The notes: a model not told the origin generated them from the sequence alone. A stretch of 64,000 nucleotides of DNA from Chloroflexus aggregans DSM 9485 (GCF_000021945.1 NC_011831.1:4601353-4665352); one strand, 5' to 3'; shown: positions 55,960-64,000, counted from the first letter of the stretch. Program-made: numbers and translations.

Positions 55960-56415
55960 TTACAAACCCGCCAATGCTTCAATACTGCGGATGTAGTCGT
56001 CCGGTAGCCGATGCTGGCGCGCTCCTCTGATGATCGTCTCAAGATACTCAGTGCTCGGCTTGAGTGACTCGGCGGCGAGAAACTTCTCCCCGGCTACGTA
56101 TGTCACTGCATCTAGCTCCTCACCACTGTCAAGTTGGACCCGAATCGCATGTCGCTGATAGTGCCCACCCTTCACTCCCTCATACCGATCTATCTTTTGG
56201 AGATCATCATGACTGCACCGGTACACAACACCCCAGACGGTCGCGCCTGCGGCTGGAACGATGTTCGCCTTACCTGTACCATCGTCGCTGCGCTTGTTGA
56301 ACACCAGCCGGTACCCGGTGAGCCGCGCTACCTGCGCCTCCCTGCTGGAACCGATGCGCTTTTCCATCTGTTCCTTCGATAGATTACTGCCGTAGGCAAA
56401 GTACCACTGATCCAT
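55960..56415 (-). CDS. Gamma-glutamylcyclotransferase family protein
   Basis: 151 residues. The GGCT/AIG2-like fold begins WYFAYGSNLSKEQMEKRIG (YGSNL substrate loop). The catalytic Glu fits DRYEGVKGGHYQRHAI, and the C-terminal STEYLETIIRGARQHRLPDDYI is typical. Members release 5-oxoproline from gamma-glutamyl compounds. AAAGGAG precedes the ATG. Why it sits between defence genes is unclear. Confidence 0.88.
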   Translation of the reverse strand: MDQWYFAYGSNLSKEQMEKRIGSSREAQVARLTGYRLVFNKRSDDGTGKANIVPAAGATVWGVVYRCSHDDLQKIDRYEGVKGGHYQRHAIRVQLDSGEELDAVTYVAGEKFLAAESLKPSTEYLETIIRGARQHRLPDDYIRSIEALAGL

Positions 56416-56446
56416 AGGAAGCTCCTTTGCTTTGTCCTGACGATAC

Positions 56447-56935
56447 CCCTCACGCTACCCATACCCTTAGCGTTCTTGGTCTCCGCTGCGCCTGTGCGTA
56501 AGGGATGCAGACCCCCCTCACGCGGCCTATACCCTTAGCGTTCTTGGCCTCCGCTGCGCCTTTGCGTAATGCAGGATTGGCCCTTCTCACGCGACCCAAA
56601 CCCTGAGCGTTCTTGGCTTCCGCTGCGCCTTTGCGTAATGCAGGATTGGCCCTTCTCACGCGACCCAAACCCTGAGCGTTCTTGGCTTCCGCTGCGCCTT
56701 TGCGTAATGCAGAATTGGCACTAGCCCCCTCACGCTGCCCATACTCTCAGCGTTCTTGGCCTCCGCTGCGCCTGTGCGTAAGGGATGCAGACCCCCCTCA
56801 CGCTACCCATACCCTTAGCGTTCTTGGTCTCCTCTGCGCCTGTGCGTTCAGAATTGGCCCCTCTCACGCGGCCTATACCCTGAGCGTTCTTGGCCTCCGC
56901 TGCGCCTGTGCGTAATGCAGGATTGGCCCTCCCCC
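56447..56935. repeat. 66-75-bp tandem repeat array, 7 units
   Basis: Seven units share CCCT-AGCGTTCTTGGCCTCCGCTG ... CGCC-TGTGCGTAA ... CTCACGC-CCATA with lengths of about 66-75 bp. Two neighbouring units are nearly identical, others diverge more. It is not a CRISPR array: repeats abut with no unique spacers. Part of each unit (GGCCC...CTCACGC...CCATACCC) matches the sequence around the stop codon of the RAMP genes. Confidence 0.88.
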
Positions 56936-57024
56936 TCACGCTTTCCATACCCCAAACTCCTGCATCGTAAAGCACTGTGCTGCGGCGACCACACTGCCGG
57001 GGCTAAAGCAGACACCGGTGAACG
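56936..57024 (-). pseudogene. Remnant of a RAMP gene 3' end
   Basis: On the minus strand it reads SFTGVCFSPGSVVAAAQCFT-MQEFGVWKA-stop, nearly the same as the last 29 residues of the module B RAMP (FTGVCFSPGSVVAEERCFTV-KEFGVWEA-stop). The rest of the gene is absent; homology stops where the DUF4276 gene's 3' region begins. Nucleotide identity to 59201-59289 is roughly 85% by eye, so this comes from a diverged third RAMP copy, not a recent duplicate. Confidence 0.88.
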
Positions 57025-57059
57025 ATTTTGGGAGAGAGAACCATTCGTGAGTACATCTG

Positions 57060-57740
57060 TTATCTTCCCTCCTGTTGTGTGCATAGTGATTCTAATCGGG
57101 TTAACCAATCGTGAAAATGCGGACATTTGTCTCGAATGGTTTCAATCCCGATTTTTTGGACTAGTAACGGACCGTGTAAACGTTTTTGATAGCCGGGAAA
57201 ATATTGCCGGATGCGGGCAGCAGGATGGGTGGTGTCGCCGTCGTTGATTTCTTCTGGTGGCAAACCGTTAATATCTCTCTGGAGATCGGCAAGCTTGGCT
57301 TTATACTGAGGCAAGACATCGGCAAGATGTTTCGGTCCGGTCAGAACGAGAGCTTCGAACTCGTGCAAGACAAGAAAGGGCAAAAATCGTCGGCTCCCAA
57401 TGTCCATGGCAAATGCATCTTGCAATGCGAGTACCCTTTCGTAGAGTGTACCGGTTGGCAATGTCGATATTCCCGGAAAGTCATCTGGTAATCCGTAGTA
57501 ATCAATCATTGTAGTCACTAATGCTACGTTAGGTGTATTTAGGAGATTACGAAGATCTTTTTTCACCTGCCCGTAGGAAACAATACCTCCTTTAAACGTC
57601 TGGCCGGATTTGGTTCGTTTGGTCCGGGCTAGCGTAGGAATTACGGAGATGGAGCAGGTTGTGAATAGATGTGGCGCTAACACGTCGCGCACGAAAGTCT
57701 CCTCGGTTTGCCCTTCCACATAAACAAGCACCTGCTTCAT
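57060..57740 (-). CDS. DUF4276 family protein (TOPRIM-like)
   Basis: 226 residues from the ATG at 57740, overlapping the ATPase stop as ATGA. Marks: VLVYVEGQTEETFVRDVLAP (acidic TOPRIM-type start), MIDYYGLPDDFPG, FLPFLVLHEFEALVLTGP and ETIRDKCPHFHDWLTRLES. DUF4276 proteins are regularly paired with an AAA ATPase, in the manner of split OLD or PARIS defence systems. Nuclease or effector function is inferred. Confidence 0.88.
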   Translation of the reverse strand: MKQVLVYVEGQTEETFVRDVLAPHLFTTCSISVIPTLARTKRTKSGQTFKGGIVSYGQVKKDLRNLLNTPNVALVTTMIDYYGLPDDFPGISTLPTGTLYERVLALQDAFAMDIGSRRFLPFLVLHEFEALVLTGPKHLADVLPQYKAKLADLQRDINGLPPEEINDGDTTHPAARIRQYFPGYQKRLHGPLLVQKIGIETIRDKCPHFHDWLTRLESLCTQQEGR

Positions 57741-58849
57741 CGCGCCGGTCGTCCTCTCAGTAGATTCTTTTCCCACAGATCGCCGAGTCCGTAATCTTCC
57801 AGCCAAGATGCCATCTGCTCTTTTTCCAGTCGGCTGAATAGTGTTTCCCCTTGGACACGATCTACGACCAAAATGTCGTCCGGTTCGAACTGATTAACGA
57901 GGGTAACTGACTGCGTGGCTAAGATAATCTGCGTATGCTCCGCCGCACTGCGCACCATGTCGGCCAAGATAGCGATAGCGTAAGGATGTAACCCTAGTTC
58001 CGGCTCATCGAGCACGATGGTAGCCGGAAACCGTTCGGGTGGCTGTAAAAAGAGCGTTGCCAGACAGATAAAACGCAGCGTGCCATCTGAAAAGACATGC
58101 GGGCCAAAGAGCGCATCGGAACCGCGCTCCTGCCACTCTAGACGAATTTTTGCCGGATTGAATGGTGACGGGCGCAGCACGAAATCACCAAAAAAAGGCG
58201 CGACGAGACGGATAGTATCCACGATATTGCGATAATACGCTTCTTCAGTTTCACGCAAAACGTAGAGATACGCTGCCAGGTTAGACGCATCTGGTCTTAA
58301 AAAGAGGTTATCGTGGATGTCTCCGGTTTGTTTCATGCGAGCTGATGGACTGGTATCGTGAAAATGATACAGTTGCCAAGAGGCCAATGCGCGCAAAACA
58401 TGATACGCAACCCGGTCACCATTTCGCTGCCAGTCTAGAAGTAACGTTTCATGATGTACCTGTGATGAACGCCGACTTTCATAAGGGTGATCATATTCGT
58501 TTCGGTCATGGAAGTAGACAACCTCTTCTTTAAAGACCAGTAGGTCATCATCGGTTGGGAGCAGCGTACATTCATAACCGTTTGCCAGATTATTGGGCCT
58601 GGAAAACCAAAGTTCAAGGCATATCTGCTCGGTTATTTTACGGCCATAGTGCAGAAGTTGATCGGCGCCGCCGGCCTGCGCTACGTAGACTTGCATACCC
58701 TGATTGACAACGCGGTTCATAAACTGGAACAGGCCAATGAAGTTGGATTTGCCTGCGCCATTGGCGCCAATGAGGACGTTGACCGGGCGCAGGTTGATTT
58801 CGGCTTCCCGAATGGATTTATAACCCTTTACGACAATGCGCTCTACCAT
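57737..58849 (-). CDS. AAA ATPase of the OLD/RecF-like type
   Basis: 370 residues. ABC-type ATPase: Walker A LIGANGAGKSNFIGLFQF, signature-region GTLRFICLATLFLQP, Walker B TIVLDEPELGLHPYA and switch His-free ILATQSVTLVNQFEPDDILV. It lacks its own TOPRIM domain, which the downstream DUF4276 protein may supply. GGAGTAAAGCC precedes the ATG. Candidate anti-phage pair, placed between two CRISPR type III modules and bracketed by direct repeats. Confidence 0.92.
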   Translation of the reverse strand: MVERIVVKGYKSIREAEINLRPVNVLIGANGAGKSNFIGLFQFMNRVVNQGMQVYVAQAGGADQLLHYGRKITEQICLELWFSRPNNLANGYECTLLPTDDDLLVFKEEVVYFHDRNEYDHPYESRRSSQVHHETLLLDWQRNGDRVAYHVLRALASWQLYHFHDTSPSARMKQTGDIHDNLFLRPDASNLAAYLYVLRETEEAYYRNIVDTIRLVAPFFGDFVLRPSPFNPAKIRLEWQERGSDALFGPHVFSDGTLRFICLATLFLQPPERFPATIVLDEPELGLHPYAIAILADMVRSAAEHTQIILATQSVTLVNQFEPDDILVVDRVQGETLFSRLEKEQMASWLEDYGLGDLWEKNLLRGRPAR

Positions 58850-58892
58850 GGCTTTACTCCTTCAACGCCTGCAAACCGGTCTTGGTACGGTG

Positions 58893-59021
58893 TTATTCTT
58901 CCTCCGTCGCATCCTGCCGCCGCGCCAAGGTACGGTCGGCGTCGGCTATGCCAATGTTGGCGTTTGTGGTAATCAGCGGACCCTCGTAACGGGTGCGTTG
59001 GGTACGTTCTCCTGATTGCAT
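58893..59021 (-). CDS. Possible 42-residue protein upstream of the AAA ATPase
   Basis: A short frame beginning MQSGERTQRTRYEGPLITTN and ending ADADRTLARRQDATEEE, 43 bases before the ATPase start. It has no good ribosome site and no recognised family. The rest of the 350-base gap (58850-59200) holds nothing I can identify. Confidence 0.3.
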   Translation of the reverse strand: MQSGERTQRTRYEGPLITTNANIGIADADRTLARRQDATEEE

Positions 59022-59200
59022 GTGTATATCCCGTTATGTGTGGGTATTCTCATGTTCATTGCAACCAGATTGAAGATGACTATGGTTTTGATGAATGAAT
59101 CGTTGCCAACAGTGGCTTGCGTGGAGAACGTTGGTCATGACAAAACACAAGCTTCCCCTGGCAAAGATATGATACCGTATTCAGAACTGGCCCTCCCCTC

Positions 59201-60034
59201 TCACGCTTCCCACACCCCAAACTCTTTTACCGTAAAGCACCGTTCTTCGGCGACCACGCTGCCGGGGCTAAAGCAGACACCGGTGAACGCGATGTGCTGA
59301 CCGGCGCCACCATTAGATCCCCATTCGCGCCCGACCAACGGTTCGAGGTTGCCGTTCAGCGATAGGTTTGCGGCGCGGGTATGAGCCAATAAGCGCCCAC
59401 CCGCAGGCACGCGGATTTTGGGACGATCGCCGTTTACGTCGTAGGTGATTGAGTTATCGAAGAGATACTTGTCATTGATAGGCCAAACCTTCGATGCCAT
59501 GCTGCCCCATCCATACCCGCGCTCGCCGCCGATGTGCAGGCGTTTGAGCGCCGATTGCCAAGCCAGCGTACAGTCTGTTTTGGCAAAGATGTAGCCCTGC
59601 AAGTAGACCGGCTGACCGGTATCCAGCGTGTGAGGTGAGATGTATTCGACTTCGTGCAGCATGCCCTCGGCGGCTGCATGCTGCGGGTAGGCTAAGGCAG
59701 TGCTTTGATAGCTACTGAGAAAGCGACGGCGGAACAGCGTTTCGTTCTCCCAGGGCCATACGACCTGATAGTCATTGCCCGATTTCAGCGCCGGGTAGAA
59801 ATAGGTGAACGCAAGCTGTTGATGCACCTGATCGCCGGTCTGCTGATAGGCATGAGAGTTGGTGGCCGGGGCATCCTGCGGTATGGCATCGCGGGTCAGG
59901 CGCATGGTCAGCGCGCCCCACAGCGCCCGGCCGGTGACGTAGGGGCGGGTGCGCTGGACGTTGCCCACTTTGCGGTAGCCGATGTGCAACGGTGAACGGA
60001 GGCGCAAGATCACGTGATAGACCTGCCAGGTCAT
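59201..60034 (-). CDS. RAMP-superfamily CRISPR protein of module B, Cmr3 position
   Basis: 277 residues from the ATG at 60034, five bases after GGGAGG. Homologous to the module A RAMP: VILRLRSPLHIGYRKVGNVQ, YVTGRALWGALTMRLTRD, FTYFYPAL, GMLHEVEYISPHTLD and glycine loop IGGERGYGWGSM. It follows cmr5 by about 10 bases and is the last gene of module B. It has no tandem-repeat tract at the place where module A has one. Its 3' end is duplicated as a remnant at 56936. Confidence 0.82.
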   Translation of the reverse strand: MTWQVYHVILRLRSPLHIGYRKVGNVQRTRPYVTGRALWGALTMRLTRDAIPQDAPATNSHAYQQTGDQVHQQLAFTYFYPALKSGNDYQVVWPWENETLFRRRFLSSYQSTALAYPQHAAAEGMLHEVEYISPHTLDTGQPVYLQGYIFAKTDCTLAWQSALKRLHIGGERGYGWGSMASKVWPINDKYLFDNSITYDVNGDRPKIRVPAGGRLLAHTRAANLSLNGNLEPLVGREWGSNGGAGQHIAFTGVCFSPGSVVAEERCFTVKEFGVWEA

Positions 60035-60044
60035 TGCCACCTCC

Positions 60045-60434
60045 CTATTCTCGTGCTTTAGCGCCGTAGCGGGCGTAGATCAGCATCTGTTCGAGCGTCT
60101 CTTTGGCGAGCAGCAGGCGCTCCAGATCGGTCGTGACTTTTTCGCTCACGTGAGCCAACACCGCTTCAGGACGGTTATTGGCAGGTTTACCCCATCCAAA
60201 GCCTAGCTCGTTGAGCACGTTGAGCATCTCTTCTACCACCACGCTGCCGTTCTCTTTCTCGCGCGCCAACAGGTAGAGGAAGCAGGCATAGACGCCGTTT
60301 TCTTGCAGGACGCCCAGTGCTTTGGTGATGGTGTTGTCAACATCGCCGGCTTTTTTATCCTGCGTGTGCTTGATGATGTTCTGCGCGTACTTCGCCGCCA
60401 GCCAATCCAGGTTGCGTTGGGTGCTATTGCTCAT
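60045..60434 (-). CDS. cmr5: Type III CRISPR small subunit Cmr5, module B
   Basis: 129 residues, all helical: NLDWLAAKYAQNIIKHTQDK, VLQENGVYACFLYLLAREKE and LLLAKETLEQMLIYARYGAK match Cmr5. It stands between cmr4 and the RAMP, as in module A. Cas11-group subunit of the effector filament. Confidence 0.88.
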   Translation of the reverse strand: MSNSTQRNLDWLAAKYAQNIIKHTQDKKAGDVDNTITKALGVLQENGVYACFLYLLAREKENGSVVVEEMLNVLNELGFGWGKPANNRPEAVLAHVSEKVTTDLERLLLAKETLEQMLIYARYGAKARE

Positions 60435-60456
60435 TGCTTCGCTCCTCGCCGTATTT

Positions 60457-61416
60457 TTACTTCAGCGGTTCACCGACGATAGCCAGCCGGCCAAACCCGC
60501 GTGTGCCCATGCCGCCCACGCCCAGCCATTCGATCATGCGCAAACCGGCTTTGACCACGTCGAGCGGGCAGTTCCATGGGTCGCCGGGCAACGGGTTGTT
60601 CTTGTCAGTCTTTCCTTGACCACATTTGTCTTTGGGAAACGCTTCTCGATAATCATCCAGCACCACCTCTGTCGTCAGGAAGGTCGCGCGCGGCAGCGCT
60701 TCGTAGGTGAAGAGCGCCCCCTCCTCCGCTGCGCCGCGTCCCGGATCAATTGCCACCGACGTGCGCACTTCGAGGTTGCTGTTGACCACGTGGCTGAAGA
60801 GGGATTCGCTCACCAGCACAATGCGGTTGGCCACGGCCTGCCAGCGTTGTTCATTCTGCCATACGTTTGGTGCAGTCACCTCTGCTTTGCCGGCCACATT
60901 GACCATCAACCAACCGAGGTTCAGGACATCTTTCCGATCCCAGGTAAGCAAGGCCGTGCCGGTCTGCGGTTCGGTAGCAAGAGCGGCGCCGTTGTGCTTC
61001 ACGGTAAAACCGGCCTCGCACAGCCGTCCGAGCGTCGTCACCCACACCGGCCCGGTCATCGAATAGACCGGGAAGAGCAGCACGTGGGCGTCAAAGATAT
61101 TGACGACGCCGGAGTAGGCTGTCACGTTGTTGCCATTGCCCGTCTTCTTGATGTAGCCGAAGGTGTAGCAGACCGGATTCTGGTCGGGATTCTCCACCTT
61201 GTCCTGGCTTTGCCCGGCGGCTTCGGGTGTCTCGTAGAGTTGGGCCGCATACGAACGGGCCGCGCCGTGCAGGCTGGTACCGGGGATTTTGGGCACGCGG
61301 GTGCCCGGTTCGCGCACGATGCTGTTGTCCACCCGACCGAGCCGGTACCCGCCGGTGCCGATGTGAACCGGATCAATCGTCATCAACAGATATCGTTGTC
61401 GTTGGTAGGTTGCCAT
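60457..61416 (-). CDS. cmr4: Type III CRISPR backbone protein Cmr4, module B
   Basis: 319 residues, ordinary Cmr4 size. MTIDPVHIGTGGYRLGRVDN holds Asp30, the expected target-cleavage residue; VPKIPGTSLHGAARSY, AHVLLFPVYSMTGPVWVT, LEVRTSVAIDPGRGAAEEGA and the C-terminal GVGGMGTRGFGRLAI follow. It is 23 bases upstream of cmr5. No tandem repeat, so it shows the ancestral form of the region expanded in module A. Confidence 0.95.
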   Translation of the reverse strand: MATYQRQRYLLMTIDPVHIGTGGYRLGRVDNSIVREPGTRVPKIPGTSLHGAARSYAAQLYETPEAAGQSQDKVENPDQNPVCYTFGYIKKTGNGNNVTAYSGVVNIFDAHVLLFPVYSMTGPVWVTTLGRLCEAGFTVKHNGAALATEPQTGTALLTWDRKDVLNLGWLMVNVAGKAEVTAPNVWQNEQRWQAVANRIVLVSESLFSHVVNSNLEVRTSVAIDPGRGAAEEGALFTYEALPRATFLTTEVVLDDYREAFPKDKCGQGKTDKNNPLPGDPWNCPLDVVKAGLRMIEWLGVGGMGTRGFGRLAIVGEPLK

Positions 61417-61426
61417 CTGGGTCTCC

Positions 61427-64000
61427 TCACTCTTTCAAGATTTCCATATGCAGTTCGGCTAAGTCTGCCAGCTCGCCGCGCACACCGGCCTGGATGAGCT
61501 TGTCGCGCCATTCGGCGGGAATGGTGTTCCAGTCCTGCCCCTTCGGCCATGCTGCTCCGGCCAATGTGTCGGCGACGAATTGCTTGAATACCTGGTCGGT
61601 GGTGGGCTGACCGTTGTCGTCTGGGCCATACCACGCCTCGCGGGTAGCTTCGATAGTACGGATCACCTGATGCCGCTGGGTTTTGGTCAGGCGCATCATG
61701 TAGCACCAGAGTTCCTCCAAGCGATCCAGGTCTTCAAGGTAGAAGGGGCGGGTACGGCGCGGACGGCGACCGTGCTCGTCGTAGTAGATCTCGAAGCGGC
61801 GGGCTGTGGTGTCGAGGAATTCGAAGTCGAAGGTAGAACTCCACCGATAGATCGTTTCACCAATGCGTAAATCGCCGGCATGAACAATCCATTCGTCAAC
61901 CTTTTTCCCATTACTCTGCGGCATCAATACTTTGACTGCGCGCCGATTCGAGGCATCGGCTTTGCTGTCGTCACCGTTTGTTTCCAGGAAGAAATAGGGA
62001 TACCAGAGATCATCGGTTGTTCCATCTCCCATTTTCAGCGGAATCTGCCATTGGACGGAGTAACCGCTGCGTTCGAGTTGCAGTACCACATGCGAAGGTT
62101 GCCGATCCACCCATTTGATCTGCCATTGTTGCAGCAGTGGTTCCCGATCAAGCATGGCTCGGCCAGCTTCCAATACGGCGCGGATGGGGGTGCGGCGGGC
62201 GGCAAATACACAACCCAGATGCAGCGGCAGCCGGTCGCGTACTTTACCCATCTCGCACTCGTACTTTGCCTTGATCTGCTTCAGTACCTCAAGCGACTTA
62301 TCGGCCGGGACCAGCATCAGAAACGAGCGCGGCTCGGCGAGAATAGGGATGGCGGTGGCATAAGCGTTTTGCTGGTAATCGATTTGATTGATTTTTATCC
62401 CGCTAACTAGATTAGCGCGCCCTTGGCTTGGGGAGGCGTCCGGGTTGCGCAGAATGGGCTGACGGGCATGTTTGACGAACTGCTCGCACAAGTACTCTTC
62501 GACAAAAATGGCTGCCGCGGCGGGGCTGGTGTAAATACCACTTTCCGCACCCAACTGACGGGCGATGTAGCACAGATTGTCTGCGGTGAGCAGGTAACCC
62601 TTCTCGCCATTTTGCGGCGGCACCCACACCACGCTGAGGTCGGTCGGTCCGACCACAAGGTCGTAGACGTGAAACGGACCTAAATTCGGTTGTTGATCAA
62701 GGTACATTTTTAGCCGGCGCCGGTCATCGCTCAATGCCTGCAACGTTGCGTCCTGCACTTCGTGCCAAAAGGCGCGCGTTGTCTCCCAAATGCGGCGTAG
62801 GCGGCTGAACGAAGGTGTCTTGCTCGTGACCGGTTTGTTGTTTGTATTCTGCGGGTCATGAGGCGCGATCAACAAAAGGGATTGCAGGAGACTACCATCC
62901 AGCCAATGAGTCAGGTCAAATTGCCCGACGATCAGCGCAAAACGTCCGTTCGTATCGGCCACTTCATCGATCCAGATAGTGCGGTCGGTTTCTGAAGTCG
63001 CCCACTGTTTCGAGCGGTCTGCCCGCCGCGCTTCGCAAATGTCGCATACGTTGCGCTCGGTGGCTTTGCCGCTTGGCCCCTGTGGACGCAGGCCGCAGAC
63101 GGTGCAGATGTCTGTTGCCTCTTTGTTATCCCAATACTGCCCGATGTCTGCTGCGTTTGCCGGTGAGACGATCATTTGATTGAGAAGGCTGCTGATGTCC
63201 GGTAACTCATCGTTAGAGGAGCGCGGCCAGTTTGGGTCTTGCCCCCACCAGGGACGCTGCTCCAACTCAAGGTGCGGTGTTAGTTCCCCGCCCAATTGAA
63301 GACGTGAATTGCTTTTTACTGTACCCTGGGCAAATGCTTGCTCGATAATCTTCCGAAGACTCTGTCCACTGCTATCGGTTATTGCTAACAGGTCAGACAC
63401 ATCAGGGACAACGAAGACACTGCCGTTTTCATCTCGATACACTTCACTCCCAACAGGGTAGGTCACTTCGAGCACATCCCGCACCCTGTTCAGACAATCG
63501 GTGAGCAACTCTTGTTTGGCCAACAGATCGGGAATGCGATCAACATTGAGCAGGTAGTCAAAGCCGTTGACGCGAACACTTAGCAATCGCCAGCGCAGGT
63601 CGTTACATGCCGGGATACTTCCCGTCAACAAAGCGCCGGCCAGCGCTGCCTTGTACAGCGCACCCACCAACAAGCCCCAGCTCCATAGGTCTACCTCGTT
63701 GATCGGACGACGGGTGTCGGCGCCCACCTGAGTAAACAATTTATCCAATGCTGACAGCAGGTTTTGCCGTTCAGTTTGAGAGTAATTTGCCAGTGAAGCC
63801 CAAGGCAATGCCCACATCTGGGCGGTCAAGTTATTCGGAATGGCGCTTTCAAGCCCAAACGGCGAACTAATCTGCATACCGGGATAGGCTTGTTTTCCGC
63901 CGACCGGTTCTTGCTTGTCGAAGTGAGCCGTGTTGTGACAGCGGGAGAGATATTGACCTAAGAGATCGTTTTTCCAAGTACTGTCATCGAGCAGATTTGT
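61427..64000 (-). CDS. Cas10-family large subunit of module B, Csx11-like, 5' end beyond right edge
   Basis: 857 residues visible; the frame is open through the right edge, with LSRCHNTAHFDKQEPVGGKQ upstream of the first internal ATG at 63877, so that ATG is not the start. Zinc region DICTVCGLRPQGPSG ... NVCDICEARR. The first palm reads NGRFALIVGQFDLTHWLDG; the GGDD place reads ILAEPRSFLMLVPADKS. FLDTTARRFEIYYDEHGRR near the end fits the Csx11 family. It matches module A Cas10 in layout but not closely in sequence. No cyclase motif; the HD region is outside the window. Confidence 0.85.
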   Translation of the reverse strand, partial: TNLLDDSTWKNDLLGQYLSRCHNTAHFDKQEPVGGKQAYPGMQISSPFGLESAIPNNLTAQMWALPWASLANYSQTERQNLLSALDKLFTQVGADTRRPINEVDLWSWGLLVGALYKAALAGALLTGSIPACNDLRWRLLSVRVNGFDYLLNVDRIPDLLAKQELLTDCLNRVRDVLEVTYPVGSEVYRDENGSVFVVPDVSDLLAITDSSGQSLRKIIEQAFAQGTVKSNSRLQLGGELTPHLELEQRPWWGQDPNWPRSSNDELPDISSLLNQMIVSPANAADIGQYWDNKEATDICTVCGLRPQGPSGKATERNVCDICEARRADRSKQWATSETDRTIWIDEVADTNGRFALIVGQFDLTHWLDGSLLQSLLLIAPHDPQNTNNKPVTSKTPSFSRLRRIWETTRAFWHEVQDATLQALSDDRRRLKMYLDQQPNLGPFHVYDLVVGPTDLSVVWVPPQNGEKGYLLTADNLCYIARQLGAESGIYTSPAAAAIFVEEYLCEQFVKHARQPILRNPDASPSQGRANLVSGIKINQIDYQQNAYATAIPILAEPRSFLMLVPADKSLEVLKQIKAKYECEMGKVRDRLPLHLGCVFAARRTPIRAVLEAGRAMLDREPLLQQWQIKWVDRQPSHVVLQLERSGYSVQWQIPLKMGDGTTDDLWYPYFFLETNGDDSKADASNRRAVKVLMPQSNGKKVDEWIVHAGDLRIGETIYRWSSTFDFEFLDTTARRFEIYYDEHGRRPRRTRPFYLEDLDRLEELWCYMMRLTKTQRHQVIRTIEATREAWYGPDDNGQPTTDQVFKQFVADTLAGAAWPKGQDWNTIPAEWRDKLIQAGVRGELADLAELHMEILKE

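Noticed and set aside
56447-56950. Tandem repeats near cas genes as a CRISPR array
   Set aside because: Units of 66-75 bp abut each other, vary internally and have no unique spacers of uniform length.
63875-63877. ATG at 63877 as the start of module B cas10
   Set aside because: The frame is open to the right edge and the upstream 41 residues continue the family sequence.

Overview
The window looks like a chromosomal segment of a filamentous anoxygenic phototroph of the Chloroflexales, most likely Chloroflexus or a close relative. This is an inference from gene content (minCDE, pyruvate phosphate dikinase with its regulator, malate synthase A, acetyl- and propionyl-CoA synthetases, paired ADP-glucose pyrophosphorylases, homogentisate and fumarylacetoacetate enzymes) and from the moderately high G+C. 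No rRNA gene is present to confirm it.

Bases 1 to about 44,500 are dense housekeeping sequence. In order they hold: a lamin-tail protein cut by the left edge; an NDP-sugar transferase fused to a degenerate phosphomannomutase; tRNA-Leu; a HEAT-S1 protein and an acyl-CoA ligase; ppdK with its kinase/phosphorylase; an alpha/beta hydrolase fused to a cyclic-nucleotide-binding domain; an epimerase-like protein; aceB under a palindromic operator; minC-minD-minE; a PerM-like permease; Era with an unusual N-terminal extension; a zinc-ribbon Ser/Thr kinase; acs and a prpE-like gene; universal stress proteins and a Na/Pi-type transporter; glgC with a catalytically altered second copy; an rRNA methyltransferase; a glycosyltransferase; aroC and tyrA; four more tRNAs; hmgA and fahA; an M20 peptidase; and ferritin.

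Bases 44,500 to 64,000 are a different kind of sequence: a defence island transcribed leftwards. Module A (54,276 to 44,965) reads cmr1, a cmr6-like RAMP, cas10, cmr4, cmr5, a third RAMP, then an NYN-LOTUS RNase-like protein, with mostly ATGA-overlapping genes. Module B (right edge to 59,201) repeats the order cas10, cmr4, cmr5, RAMP. Both Cas10 proteins lack the GGDD cyclase motif, while both Cmr4 proteins keep the Asp expected to cut target RNA. This and the gene order fit subtype III-C. Between the modules lie an AAA ATPase-DUF4276 pair bracketed by direct repeats of a RAMP gene end, a gamma-glutamylcyclotransferase and a HEPN-like protein. No CRISPR array, cas1, cas2 or cas6 is visible.

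The most striking feature is that nearly every module A gene, and the HEPN-like gene beside it, carries its own in-frame tandem-repeat insertion. The largest is a 56-unit collagen-like Gly-Gln-Pro tract in Cmr1 and the next an 11-unit decapeptide tract in Cmr4. Smaller repeats sit in Cas10, the Cmr6-like RAMP and the third RAMP. Intergenic minisatellites with other units lie nearby. Module B's visible genes lack such tracts, which gives a natural comparison.
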